From the NCBI GenBank assembly GCA_904373265.1, contig CAJFEE010000003.1, positions 1 to 64,000 of the forward strand: DNA of 64,000 bases, read 5' to 3'. This document shows positions 1 through 8,290 of the stretch, one piece after another. The stretch's first letter is position 1. Each line of letters opens with the position of its first letter. The notes beneath the pieces are model-generated. The model saw only the letters and a list, made by a program, of their open reading frames with translations, was not told the DNA's origin and ran no database searches. The position numbers were made by a program, and so were the translations under genes. Source of the stretch: Candidatus Harrysmithiimonas galli. GTDB lineage: Bacteria; Bacillota; Bacilli; CAJFEE01.

Positions 1-49
1 TTTTTATACAGTATATATTTTTTTCCAATTTTTTGCAGAGGAAAATTTA

Positions 50-124
50 CCGTTCATGCGCAGTTTTCGACGGTTCATGCACGGATTTTGACGTTTCATA
101 CACAGTTACCGACGTTTCGCGTCA
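50..124. repeat. imperfect 21-bp tandem repeat, about 3.6 copies
   Basis: Units start at 50, 71 and 92, each 21 bp, with a partial unit at 113-124. The shared core reads roughly c-g-n-t-t-c-a-t-n-c-r-c-n-g. The block is clearly more G+C-rich than its surroundings. Because 21 is a multiple of three, each frame repeats a 7-residue pattern (on the minus strand resembling ETSKSVH / EPSKTAH), but stop codons close the frames nearby and no start with a ribosome binding site is seen. It may be a remnant of a coding repeat or a spreading intergenic repeat. Confidence 0.65.
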
Positions 125-273
125 TTTTTTCATTTTTTTTTGGAGTATAAAATCACTTTATGAAAAAGCATTGAAACAGTAAGGCTTTGGCAGTTTTTTA
201 TGGAGTGGGAGAACGAAGCATTATGTAAAATATAGAACGTCTCCTTTTTTATTTAAAATTTTATTGATGAATC

Positions 274-339
274 AAAAGAGGCTGGAACATAACTGGCTTT
301 AAATAACGAAAAAAAGAGGAGGTAGTCCCAGCCTCTTTT
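274..339. repeat. 12-bp inverted repeat with 42-nt loop (GGCTGGAACA type)
   Basis: AAAAGAGGCTGG at 274-285 is perfectly complementary to CCAGCCTCTTTT at 328-339. The left end continues as GCTGGAACATAA and the right end is preceded by GTC. The same two end motifs recur around the element at 18316-18498, so these look like two members of one family of intergenic elements. The right half also forms the permease terminator, which is an alternative pairing. Confidence 0.6.
309..339 (-). terminator. intrinsic terminator of the permease gene
   Basis: In minus-strand RNA an 8-bp stem AAAAGAGG/CCTCTTTT with a 12-nt loop is followed by a run of T. It lies about 100 nt past the stop of the amino-acid permease gene. 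The same AAAAGAGG arm can instead pair with the more distant arm at 274-285, so two structures compete. Confidence 0.6.
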
Positions 340-435
340 CAAGCTGAACTCTATCTAGCCCTTATAATTTTTATCTTCTCAAGAAAAAACAAGGATGTTC
401 AGCAAAATAAATATATAGTAAAACCAAGTATTCTC

Positions 436-1773
436 TTACTTCTGGTTCTGTATCGTTCTTTGATAGTAAATTACAGCCCCAATCATCACCAATATACAAA
501 AAAATGCATAATAAACAAACAATGGATTTTGCATTCCACCCAATAAAACAATTCCAGATCCAAGTATAGCCATAATTGGATTAAAGATTCCCCGTATCTT
601 TCCTATAATTTCTTTTCTTTTATACATTTGAATCACCTTTATATAAAGCACCGCCAAAAGCACATAAGTTATCGCCACAGAAATTTCTGATACATCGGAA
701 TTAGGAAGTAGATTAAATTTTTGCGTAATATAATGAATAATTGTCCAAATCACAGAAATAACAAAAGCAATCAAAGCCGCATAGACAGGCGTTTCGTATT
801 TTGGATGAATTTTTTGCACAATCTCGGCATATGGGAACATCTGTAAAAGTGCCAATGAATAAGGCAGGCGGATATAACCAAGTACCAACCCATTGACCGT
901 TCCCATAACTGAAACAATAATAAAAATTAAAATGGCTTTCGCTCCCCAATATCCTGCAATTTGCTCAGCTGCATAATATACATGTGCATCTCCCATTTCA
1001 ACTACGCGATCTGGACCTACCAGCACACTGATACCAACAAAATATAAAACATAGGTAATCAGGACAAAAATTGGAGCAATGGTTAATGCACGTGGCAAGT
1101 TCACCTTTGCATTTTTGATTTCATGACTAATCGAAGTAGAAACAATCCACCCATCATATGAAAAGGCAATCGGACCGATGGCCATCAACCAAGAAAAAGA
1201 TTGTACCGATTCTACAGCCTCTTTTGGAATAGCCATTGCTGGATCTCCAAAAATCAATCCCAAAACGGCAATCAAAAACAACGGAATCAGCTTGATCACA
1301 GTCGCTGTCGTTTGAAAATAACCACCCAAGCGGGCAGAAAAAGTATTCAACAAAAATGTAAACGTAAAAAAACCAAAACCAATCAGAATTTGTCCTTCTA
1401 AAGTTGTTTTCCAACCAAAAAGTATCGACATATAGATACCAACTACCCATGAAACAACTGCAACCAATGTTGGAAAATAAATAAATATTTGAAACCAACC
1501 AAAAATACAACCGATGCGGTGACCAATAAAGGTATTGGCATAAGTAACCAACCCTCCAGGTAAATTGGTACGTGCAGCCAATTCTCCAATGCTTAATCCG
1601 CCAAAAATAATGGCAATGGCTCCTATAACGAATACAAGCACACCATATAAAATATTCCCTTCTGTATAAACGAGGATATTATCACCCTTAAAAAAAATCC
1701 CAGAACCAATGACAATTCCTAAAATCATAGCAATTGCTGTCCATAAAGAGTACTTTTCTTTAGGCTGCTGCAT
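436..1773 (-). CDS. APC-family amino-acid permease
   Basis: This is an integral membrane amino-acid transporter of the APC superfamily, about 445 residues with about 12 hydrophobic segments. The first segment carries the family glycine-rich motif GIVIGSGIFF (residues about 18-27), the backbone-binding loop for the amino-acid substrate. The overall form resembles the LAT-like Ser/Thr exchanger group, but the substrate cannot be read from sequence. The ATG at 1773 was chosen over the upstream in-frame GTG at 1782 because AGGTG lies six bases before it. The gene stands alone, with gene-free DNA on both sides and its own terminator. Confidence 0.85.
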   Translation of the reverse strand: MQQPKEKYSLWTAIAMILGIVIGSGIFFKGDNILVYTEGNILYGVLVFVIGAIAIIFGGLSIGELAARTNLPGGLVTYANTFIGHRIGCIFGWFQIFIYFPTLVAVVSWVVGIYMSILFGWKTTLEGQILIGFGFFTFTFLLNTFSARLGGYFQTTATVIKLIPLFLIAVLGLIFGDPAMAIPKEAVESVQSFSWLMAIGPIAFSYDGWIVSTSISHEIKNAKVNLPRALTIAPIFVLITYVLYFVGISVLVGPDRVVEMGDAHVYYAAEQIAGYWGAKAILIFIIVSVMGTVNGLVLGYIRLPYSLALLQMFPYAEIVQKIHPKYETPVYAALIAFVISVIWTIIHYITQKFNLLPNSDVSEISVAITYVLLAVLYIKVIQMYKRKEIIGKIRGIFNPIMAILGSGIVLLGGMQNPLFVYYAFFCILVMIGAVIYYQRTIQNQK

Positions 1774-2118
1774 AAAATTCACCTGACTTTTTATAATTCA
1801 TGTATCGATTGATTTTTCTCTACAACCTAGACATTTTCTCAAACTAGAATCCTTGCTGTTTTTAAGATTTCCTAAAAAATATATTTTATAATACAAATGC
1901 AAAAAATTTCTCTGTATATAAAAAATGTTACATGAATTTCATATAGCAAAATCGGAGTAATTTCCAAAACAAAAGCGCAAAAAATTAAGAAGTCGCCTAC
2001 ACTAGAACAGAATTTTTCTTAATTTTAAAATTCTTGACTAGTTTGAATTAGACAACTTCTAATATCTTTTTTATCATATGCCCTCATTGAAGATGTTTTA
2101 TTCGATATTTGAAAAAAT
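1774..2118. other. intergenic region with structured terminator
   Basis: There is no gene here. The stretch holds the upstream region of the permease gene and, at 1988-2060, the long imperfect hairpin that follows the polyphosphate kinase gene. I could not pick a convincing permease promoter. Confidence 0.5.
1978..2062 (-). terminator. large branched terminator after the PPK2 gene (AGAAGTTGTCT family)
   Basis: In minus-strand RNA the arms AGAAGTTGTCTA (2060-2049) and TAGGCGACTTCT (1999-1988) form a 12-bp stem containing two G-U pairs, followed by AATTTTTT. An inner stem is built by ACTAG/CTAGT and AGAATTTT/AAAATTCT. On the plus strand the G-U positions become A-C mismatches, so the structure belongs to the minus-strand transcript, which fits a terminator for the upstream gene. 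The outer stem closely resembles the element at 10724-10810. Confidence 0.6.
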
Positions 2119-3645
2119 TTAGAGTCTTGCGTGAATGGCATCAATTAAGCAAGAAATTGCCTTTAAACGAGCAAATTTTTTATCATTTCCTTCAATAATT
2201 GTCCATGGGGCAAAACCTGTAGAAGTTCGTTGAATCATATCATCTGCTGCTTCTTCATATTGTGCCCACTTTTCACGGTTTCTCCAATCTTCATCTGTAA
2301 TTTTCCAGCGTTTCTCTGGCGTATTCATTCGATCTTGAAAACGTGCCAGTTGTTCATCTGGACTGATATGAATCCAGAATTTCATTACAATTGCACCCCA
2401 GTCAACCAATTGCTTTTCAAATTCATTGATCTCATGATAGGCTCGCTGCCATTCTTCAGGTTTACAGAATCCCTCAATCCTTTCAACCATTACACGTCCA
2501 TACCAACTGCGGTCATAAAATGTTACATGTCCAGTTTTTGGAAGCTGCTGCCAAAATCTCCATAGATAATGATGCCGAAATTCATAACTGTTCGGTGCAG
2601 CAATCGGAATGACTTCATATCCCCTTGGATCCAATGCCTCTGAAATCCGTTTAATGCTTCCGCCTTTTCCAGCTGCATCCCAACCTTCATATATAATTAC
2701 AACTGGAATTTTATCACGATATAACCGATTATGAAGCTCTGATAGTTCCTTTTGTTTTTCTTTTAAAATGCGTTTATATTTTTCTGGATCAATGGTTTTT
2801 GCCAAATTAATTTCTTGGAGTTTTTGTACCTTTACCAACGAAAAAGCATTTTGCACAGAAATAGGTTGAGCCACCATTGTATCTGTTGTTGCTGCCACTT
2901 CCTCCACTTCTTTTAGCTCGGTTTCTTTCGGATTTTGTCTTGCAGCCAATGCCTGCTCAATTTCATCAATTACAATTTTATACATTTCAATTGTTTTATA
3001 TCGTTTATCATGACTGCTTAAAACATGCCAAGGCGCATACTCTGTACTTGTATACTGTAACATACCATCAAAAGCAGAATAATATACATCATAATTTTCA
3101 TTTTGCTTCCAATCTGCATTGGTGACACGCCATGCTGTATTTTTATCGGATGCCAGCTTTTTCAAACGTTTGCCTTGCTCCTTTTGACCAATATGTAAGA
3201 AAAATTTAATGATTAAATACCCATCATCGGTTAACTGTCGTTCAAATGTATTGATGCCGTCTGCCCGATACAAAATTTCATCCACTTTTAAATCATCTTT
3301 GAGGGCAACCACAATATCTTGATACCAACTTCGATCAAAAATCGCTAGCTGTCCACGAACTGGAATTTTGCTCCAATGCCGCCATAAAAAAGGCTTTCTT
3401 TTTTCTTCTTTTGTTGACTCTAAAGTTGAATGAACTTTAAAATTACGCGGATCCAACTCTTCAATTAAACGGGCGATTGCTTTGCCCTTTCCACTTGCTG
3501 ACCATCCCTCAACCAAAATAATCACAGGAAGCTCTGCCTCTTTAACTTTTTGTTGTAAAACTTTAAGTTTCTCCTTTAACACTCTAATTTCTGGTTTATA
3601 CTCTTCCTCCATCATTGTTTTATGTAGATTAATTGTTTCTAACAT
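2119..3645 (-). CDS. pap: two-domain polyphosphate kinase 2 (polyphosphate:AMP phosphotransferase)
   Basis: The protein is 508 residues with two consecutive PPK2 domains. The N-terminal half has a Walker A loop GWSASGKG (about 47-54) and a lid/Walker B region beginning DRSWYQ. The C-terminal half has GWDAAGKGG and DRSWYGRVMVER. Fused class II PPK2 enzymes transfer phosphate from polyphosphate to AMP, giving ADP. The C-terminal half matches the usual catalytic motifs better; in the N-terminal half the residues after DRSWY diverge, so it may be less active or structural. The start has AAGGAAG a few bases upstream. It is cytosolic and monocistronic with its own structured terminator. The substrate class is inferred from domain duplication. 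Confidence 0.88.
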   Translation of the reverse strand: MLETINLHKTMMEEEYKPEIRVLKEKLKVLQQKVKEAELPVIILVEGWSASGKGKAIARLIEELDPRNFKVHSTLESTKEEKRKPFLWRHWSKIPVRGQLAIFDRSWYQDIVVALKDDLKVDEILYRADGINTFERQLTDDGYLIIKFFLHIGQKEQGKRLKKLASDKNTAWRVTNADWKQNENYDVYYSAFDGMLQYTSTEYAPWHVLSSHDKRYKTIEMYKIVIDEIEQALAARQNPKETELKEVEEVAATTDTMVAQPISVQNAFSLVKVQKLQEINLAKTIDPEKYKRILKEKQKELSELHNRLYRDKIPVVIIYEGWDAAGKGGSIKRISEALDPRGYEVIPIAAPNSYEFRHHYLWRFWQQLPKTGHVTFYDRSWYGRVMVERIEGFCKPEEWQRAYHEINEFEKQLVDWGAIVMKFWIHISPDEQLARFQDRMNTPEKRWKITDEDWRNREKWAQYEEAADDMIQRTSTGFAPWTIIEGNDKKFARLKAISCLIDAIHARL

Positions 3646-5069
3646 CCGGCTTCCTTCTTTCCTTTTTATAAAAATTTTCGAATAACAATCAGTTTCTATC
3701 TCACTTATCCATTTTATATGAAAGATAATAAAATCTCTACAAAAGAATTTGAGACATTTCCTCCTCTTAATCTTTTAGAACACCTTACTCCTTTCCACTG
3801 AAAAACTGAAATGTATACCCCTTTAAAAAAACCGTTACATAATAAAAGTAATAGATCGAATTCCTATGAAATCAACAAGAATAAACAAAATCTTGCATTC
3901 AATTGTGACCAAACAACCCTTGATAGAAAAATATGAACAAAACACAAATGATCACATAAGAACCATAAGTGAGTAAGTAGCGTGATGCACTTTAAACAAC
4001 TGCATTTATTATTATAAACTTAGAAAGCTAATTACTTAGAAATTTTTTGTATATAAAGAATATAATAAAATATACATAATCCAAAGAATTAAACTATAAC
4101 AACAATCTACAACATGAGAACAAGAACCATAGATTTCAAACAAAAATGAATTCCTGATTCACTAAAAAGAATATTATACATATATTTTTAATATTAAGTT
4201 AAATATTATCATTTATATTTAAAGCTTTATACAGATATTTCCATAAAACGATATATAAAAAGAGTAGATAAATATGATAAAATAATAAATACAAAAAAGA
4301 AAAGTTGACAACAAATAATTACACAACAAAGAAGTGAAGAAAACATTGTAAACTTGTAACATTTAGGAAAACTATACTTAGAGGATGAATAAAGAATATC
4401 ACATGTCATACAGTACGCTTACCGATTGAATCAAGATATATTTCAATGAAAAAACAAATATACATAAATGAAAAAGAAAACATCCAATTTCCAAATGACT
4501 CTAAGCGAATATCAAAAAGTGATTTTAGAAAGTTCACCAATTTCTAGCCAACAACTCAAATCAACCATACCAAAATGACTTCAATATTTTATGTCATATC
4601 TGCATATCTTTTATACTTCCAGTTAAAATAAACAATACAATGTAAGATCTATGCAAAATATGGAACCAATCTAAAAAATCAATGAAATTTCATATGTTGA
4701 ATAAACAAAAAAATTAATGATACAAAATAAAGAAGAAAATAAAAATAATAATAAAAAAATAAATAGTCAATGAAAACTACACTTTATTTAAGTAAGCAAA
4801 ACATTGCTCTTAAATTGATAGTTTGCTTGACTGCCAAAATGAAAAGAAACTGTAGCATCTATTGGTATGAAAAAACAAATATGAACAGAAAAAATATAAA
4901 CATATTCATTGTATATGTTTAAACAAAAAGAAAAAAATACTTTGAATATAGAAATATAGTTGAGTATATAAAAATAAATAGCCATTTTATAGAAATTTGT
5001 TGTAATATAAAACCATATGGTAAAATCTCATTTCGATATAATAATTTTAAAGAAAGGAAGATATTCATA
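3646..5069. other. 1.4 kb AT-rich gene-free region
   Basis: No credible gene was found. The DNA is extremely A/T-rich with frequent stops in all frames. Two short minus-strand frames (4227-4409 and 4788-4985) are low-complexity, lack ribosome binding sites and resemble no family. The right end must hold the promoter of the chemotaxis receptor gene and the left end that of the polyphosphate kinase gene. It could be decayed accessory DNA. Confidence 0.55.
4997..5042 (+). promoter_or_regulatory. possible promoter of the chemotaxis receptor gene
   Basis: TTGTTG at 4997-5002 is followed after 18 bp by TAAAAT at 5021-5026, and a perfect TATAAT lies at 5037-5042 without a good -35 at 17 bp. No clear sigma-D type site (TAAA, then about 15 bp, then GCCGATAT) was found. 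Which element is used cannot be decided from sequence. Confidence 0.3.
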
Positions 5070-6809
5070 ATGAAGAAAAGGAGTCTAAAGTCCTATATTT
5101 TTACATTAGGCGCCATAATGATCTTGATGGTAATTGCGATAAGTATAGTAAGTGTATACTATGCCTCAAAGCTATCTGTAACAAAAAGTTTACAAGCGAT
5201 AGGAGAAGAAACTGTAGGAAAAATCCTTTCAGAATTTGATAGTGAGCGGTATGAGGAATTTTTAAAACAACCAATAGAAAATGAGGAATATGAATTCTTT
5301 GTTAACCAGCTAAATGAAGCGCTTCATCAATATGGAGTTTCCTATGTATACACGCTAACATATGAGAATAATGAGTTAAAGATTATTATAGATGGAAGTA
5401 AACCACCTGTTAAAATCGGATCTTTAACAACAGGTACAACCTACAAAGATGCAAAAGATGCTTTTTCGGGTTTATTTACCAGTAGCGAATTAATAAAAGA
5501 TTCAGAATTCAGAAATTATATTTCTTCATTTGGTCCAATTAAAAATCAATCAGGCGAAGTTATTGGTGTATTAGGCGTAGATAGCAATCCAGATTTGATA
5601 AAGGAAATCAGTAATAGTATTTCAAGTAAAATTTTGTTGATTTGTTTTCTTGTCATTCTTATTTTTATCCTTGTAACTACACTAATTTCTAAGTTTCTCT
5701 TAGAGAAAAAGTTAAATCTTTTAAATAATATTACACAAACAACCAAGTATATTTCAGATGGGAATTTAACAGAGGCGAAAAAATTAATCCATGCAAATAA
5801 AATAGTAGATCAAACTGAAATCGGAGAGTTATATAATTCTTCAAAAAATATGATCGGAATACTCGAACAATTTATTTCTGGTATACAGCTTGCAAATAAA
5901 AATGTATACGCACAAAGTGAACTGCTGAATCATGTAATTTCTGAGATTAACAATCAAACAGAACATATTACCAATGCAATGAATGAAATAGCCTCTACTA
6001 CAGAATCAGAAGCAAACCTGGCCTCTAATTTAAATGATGTTATGCATGAATTTACCAATTTATATGAAGTCGCCACCACTTCTGGAGATAATATTGTAGC
6101 TTCTTCACAAAAGATACTTGAAGAAGCACATGTAAACTTAGGATTAATGACTCATTCTAAGGAAAATACAGAGGAAGTTTATCAAATCATTACAAATGCT
6201 GTGAATGAGGTACACAATCTAAACAAAGAGAATATGAAGGTATCTTCACTTGTTTCCCTAATTACAGATATTTCTGAACAAACCAATCTACTTTCGTTAA
6301 ATGCATCTATTGAGGCAGCACGTGCTGGAGAAAATGGAAGAGGTTTTGCAGTGGTTGCAAAAGAAGTGAGTAATTTATCCCAAGAAGTATCCAATTCTGT
6401 GAATGATATTAATACAATTGTAAATACAGTTATGAACAATTCGCTAAAAATGGTAGAAATTTTACAAAATGGACTAGAAAAAGTGGGGCAAGCTCGAGAT
6501 AATATTATAAATACAAGTTCAAATTTTGATCAAATGGTTCATACATTATCTGAAATGGGAAATCTTGCAAAACATATGCATACACAACTGCAACTCGTAT
6601 CTAAAAAAGAGGAGACAATGAGTGCATCCATTGCAGAAATTGCCTCTATTTCCGAACAAAATTCAGCTTGTACACAAGAAGTTTATAGTTCGAATCATGA
6701 AGTTCATGCATCTATTCAATCCTTGATTCAATCTACAACACACTTAAATCAAACAGCACTAGAATTAACTAACATGATAAATCAATTTAAAATAGATAAA
6801 AATATTTAA
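5070..6809 (+). CDS. methyl-accepting chemotaxis protein (transmembrane receptor)
   Basis: The protein is 579 residues and senses an extracellular ligand for the CheA/CheW complex. A membrane segment at about 12-32 and a second at about 187-207 bracket an extracellular sensing domain of about 150 residues, likely of the Cache type. A HAMP-like linker follows, then a long helical signalling domain. Its hairpin tip is the hallmark stretch around EQTNLLSLNASIEAARAGE (about 405-425) followed by GRGFAVVAKEV. It is the only plus-strand gene in the window, unlinked to the che genes that need it. AAAGGAAG precedes the ATG. The ligand is unknown. Confidence 0.93.
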   Translation: MKKRSLKSYIFTLGAIMILMVIAISIVSVYYASKLSVTKSLQAIGEETVGKILSEFDSERYEEFLKQPIENEEYEFFVNQLNEALHQYGVSYVYTLTYENNELKIIIDGSKPPVKIGSLTTGTTYKDAKDAFSGLFTSSELIKDSEFRNYISSFGPIKNQSGEVIGVLGVDSNPDLIKEISNSISSKILLICFLVILIFILVTTLISKFLLEKKLNLLNNITQTTKYISDGNLTEAKKLIHANKIVDQTEIGELYNSSKNMIGILEQFISGIQLANKNVYAQSELLNHVISEINNQTEHITNAMNEIASTTESEANLASNLNDVMHEFTNLYEVATTSGDNIVASSQKILEEAHVNLGLMTHSKENTEEVYQIITNAVNEVHNLNKENMKVSSLVSLITDISEQTNLLSLNASIEAARAGENGRGFAVVAKEVSNLSQEVSNSVNDINTIVNTVMNNSLKMVEILQNGLEKVGQARDNIINTSSNFDQMVHTLSEMGNLAKHMHTQLQLVSKKEETMSASIAEIASISEQNSACTQEVYSSNHEVHASIQSLIQSTTHLNQTALELTNMINQFKIDKNI

Positions 6810-6819
6810 ATAAAATAAA

Positions 6820-6867
6820 TCAAAAAGCAAAGAGTATTGATAAATTGTCAACCTCTTTGCTTTTTGA
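6820..6867 (+). terminator. strong terminator after the chemotaxis receptor gene
   Basis: A perfect 15-bp stem pairs 6820-6834 with 6853-6867 (TCAAAAAGCAAAGAG and its complement), with an 18-nt loop, followed by AATTTTTC. A/T-rich ends on both sides make it potentially bidirectional. Confidence 0.85.
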
Positions 6868-7282
6868 ATTTTTCACAACATACAATAAAAAATACTGGAT
6901 CCCCATTAATCATGTCCATCTTTCCTTTATTCTAAAGTATTGCTTTATCATCAAAAAATTATTATAAAATATTAAAAATATAAATTTTTATCTATTTTTT
7001 TAAATTTATTACTCAAAATATTCATTAATTAAAAATAAGAACTTTCATTTTATCTGTACCAAACGACACACCCAATCTATAATCTGAATAAATAAAAATA
7101 TATCATGCATTTATTTTACAAAACAAAAAATACTGTTGTATACTATGCCGCTCTATGTTTCTTTCCCTTCTCTTTTTAACAAAAACAAAATGTTACAAAT
7201 ATTTTAGCAAATATTCTTTTGAAGCCCAAAAGTTTCGGAATGAGCCACCAATCTGGTGATAACCTGTCTACAAAACTTTTAT

Positions 7283-7326
7283 AAAAAAAGAAATCCGTTA
7301 AAATCAGAATGACCCAAACGAATTTC
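7283..7326 (-). terminator. terminator of the small minus-strand gene
   Basis: In minus-strand RNA GAAATTCGTT pairs with AACGGATTTC (one G-U pair) over an 18-nt loop, followed by seven T. It begins about 25 nt past the stop codon of the small gene at 7353. Confidence 0.75.
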
Positions 7327-7352
7327 CTATTTTAATGATTCTATTGCTACAT

Positions 7353-7751
7353 TTACTGCTTTTCTTTTTCTTTGTCTTCTACTGCTGCCACCAATAACAA
7401 TTGCTCATCATCTTGACTGGCAATCTTATAAGAACGCAACTTATTTAAGGCAGAAACTCCTCCTCCAGCTACACCAATTTCAATTGCAGTCTCTGTTGTC
7501 TTTGCTCCAATAATCCCAATTGCAGTTGGAGCCGTATATGAATGTAATCCGAAAGAAACCTTTCGATAAGGTCCCATTAAAGTTAAAGTCGTAATTGGAA
7601 CAGTTATTGCACCCAATGCCATTGCCCATGGAATATCACTTGTGTGCTTAATCGTCAGCACACGTTGTACCAAATCTCCTTCAATATTAATTTCTTGTTC
7701 ATTGTTTTTTAAAGCTTTTCCCAATTGTGCTTCATTTTTTATCACTATCAT
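7353..7751 (-). CDS. small protein of unknown function, probably membrane-associated
   Basis: I do not recognise this 132-residue protein. It has a charged N-terminus (about 1-40), then two moderately hydrophobic glycine/alanine-rich stretches (about 47-65 and 77-105, the second with IGVAGGGVSAL), and a charged tail ending in several K/E residues. A membrane-spanning or membrane-touching core is likely, though the segments are weakly hydrophobic. The ATG at 7751 is preferred to the GTG at 7760 because AGGGG lies eight bases before it. The gene is monocistronic with a good terminator, which argues that it is real. Confidence 0.65.
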   Translation of the reverse strand: MIVIKNEAQLGKALKNNEQEINIEGDLVQRVLTIKHTSDIPWAMALGAITVPITTLTLMGPYRKVSFGLHSYTAPTAIGIIGAKTTETAIEIGVAGGGVSALNKLRSYKIASQDDEQLLLVAAVEDKEKEKQ

Positions 7752-8290
7752 GTTCTCCACCCCTGACCATTTTTCTATGTTTCTATTATCCCATAAAAAT
7801 TACTTTCATACAAATTGATAAGAAATTTTGTAAAAAACTTCACAAACCAAGCAAAATATCTTTATATTTTACAGAAAATTCAAATATATAATCTTTATAA
7901 CAAAAGCATAGAATCTTTCTATACAATCCAACAATTCATTCTTTATAAAAGATGGCTTTAGCAATGTAATCCTATTCCTTTTCTCTAAGATCACCCATCC
8001 AAATAGAAATAATGATCTCTTGCATATCCATTGCTTTGTCTTAATTTCCACGAATTATGTGCCACACTTGGTGACATTGTTCATTCAAATGGAACACAAA
8101 CACAACTGTTATATAACAGAATTTCAAATATAATATAGTACAGAAACGATATAAGCATGTACAACCATCTAGAAATAAAAACATATTACAAAAGTTATAC
8201 ATTTATTTAACCATAATTTTGTAGCGTGAAAAGGGCTCTTTTTGGTCACCATAATGAAAATCACGCCACAAAACACTTTCATATCAGGCT
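7752..8290. other. gene-free region downstream of pnp
   Basis: No credible gene is present; a 60-residue minus-strand frame at 7869-8051 lacks a ribosome binding site. A perfect 14-bp palindrome CTGTTATATAACAG lies at 8106-8119. A weak hairpin with 6-bp arms GCGTGA/TCACGC (8224-8229 and 8261-8266) lies shortly past the pnp stop and may end that transcript, although it lacks a T-run. Confidence 0.5.

Larger units (their letters stand above)
1..435. other. gene-free left edge
   Basis: No convincing gene is visible here. The stretch holds a degenerate 21-bp tandem repeat near the left end and a long-looped inverted repeat that contains the likely terminator of the permease gene to the right. 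The remainder is A/T-rich with no clear promoter. Confidence 0.6.
6810..7352. other. convergent intergenic region
   Basis: This is the gap between two convergent genes. It contains the terminator of the receptor gene at 6820-6867 and that of the small minus-strand gene at 7283-7326. Nothing else recognisable lies between them; the DNA is A/T-rich. Confidence 0.6.

Noticed and set aside
50-124. Possible CRISPR array
   Set aside because: Units are contiguous 21-bp imperfect copies without spacers, and no cas genes are near.
4227-4409. 60-residue minus-strand frame with hydrophobic stretches
   Set aside because: Composition follows local A/T bias, no ribosome binding site, no partner gene.
4788-4985. 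65-residue minus-strand frame in the AT-rich desert
   Set aside because: F/I/Y-rich low-complexity product, no ribosome binding site and no family resemblance; typical of A/T-rich non-coding DNA.
7869-8051. 60-residue minus-strand frame downstream of pnp
   Set aside because: No ribosome binding site or recognisable motif, and mixed composition.
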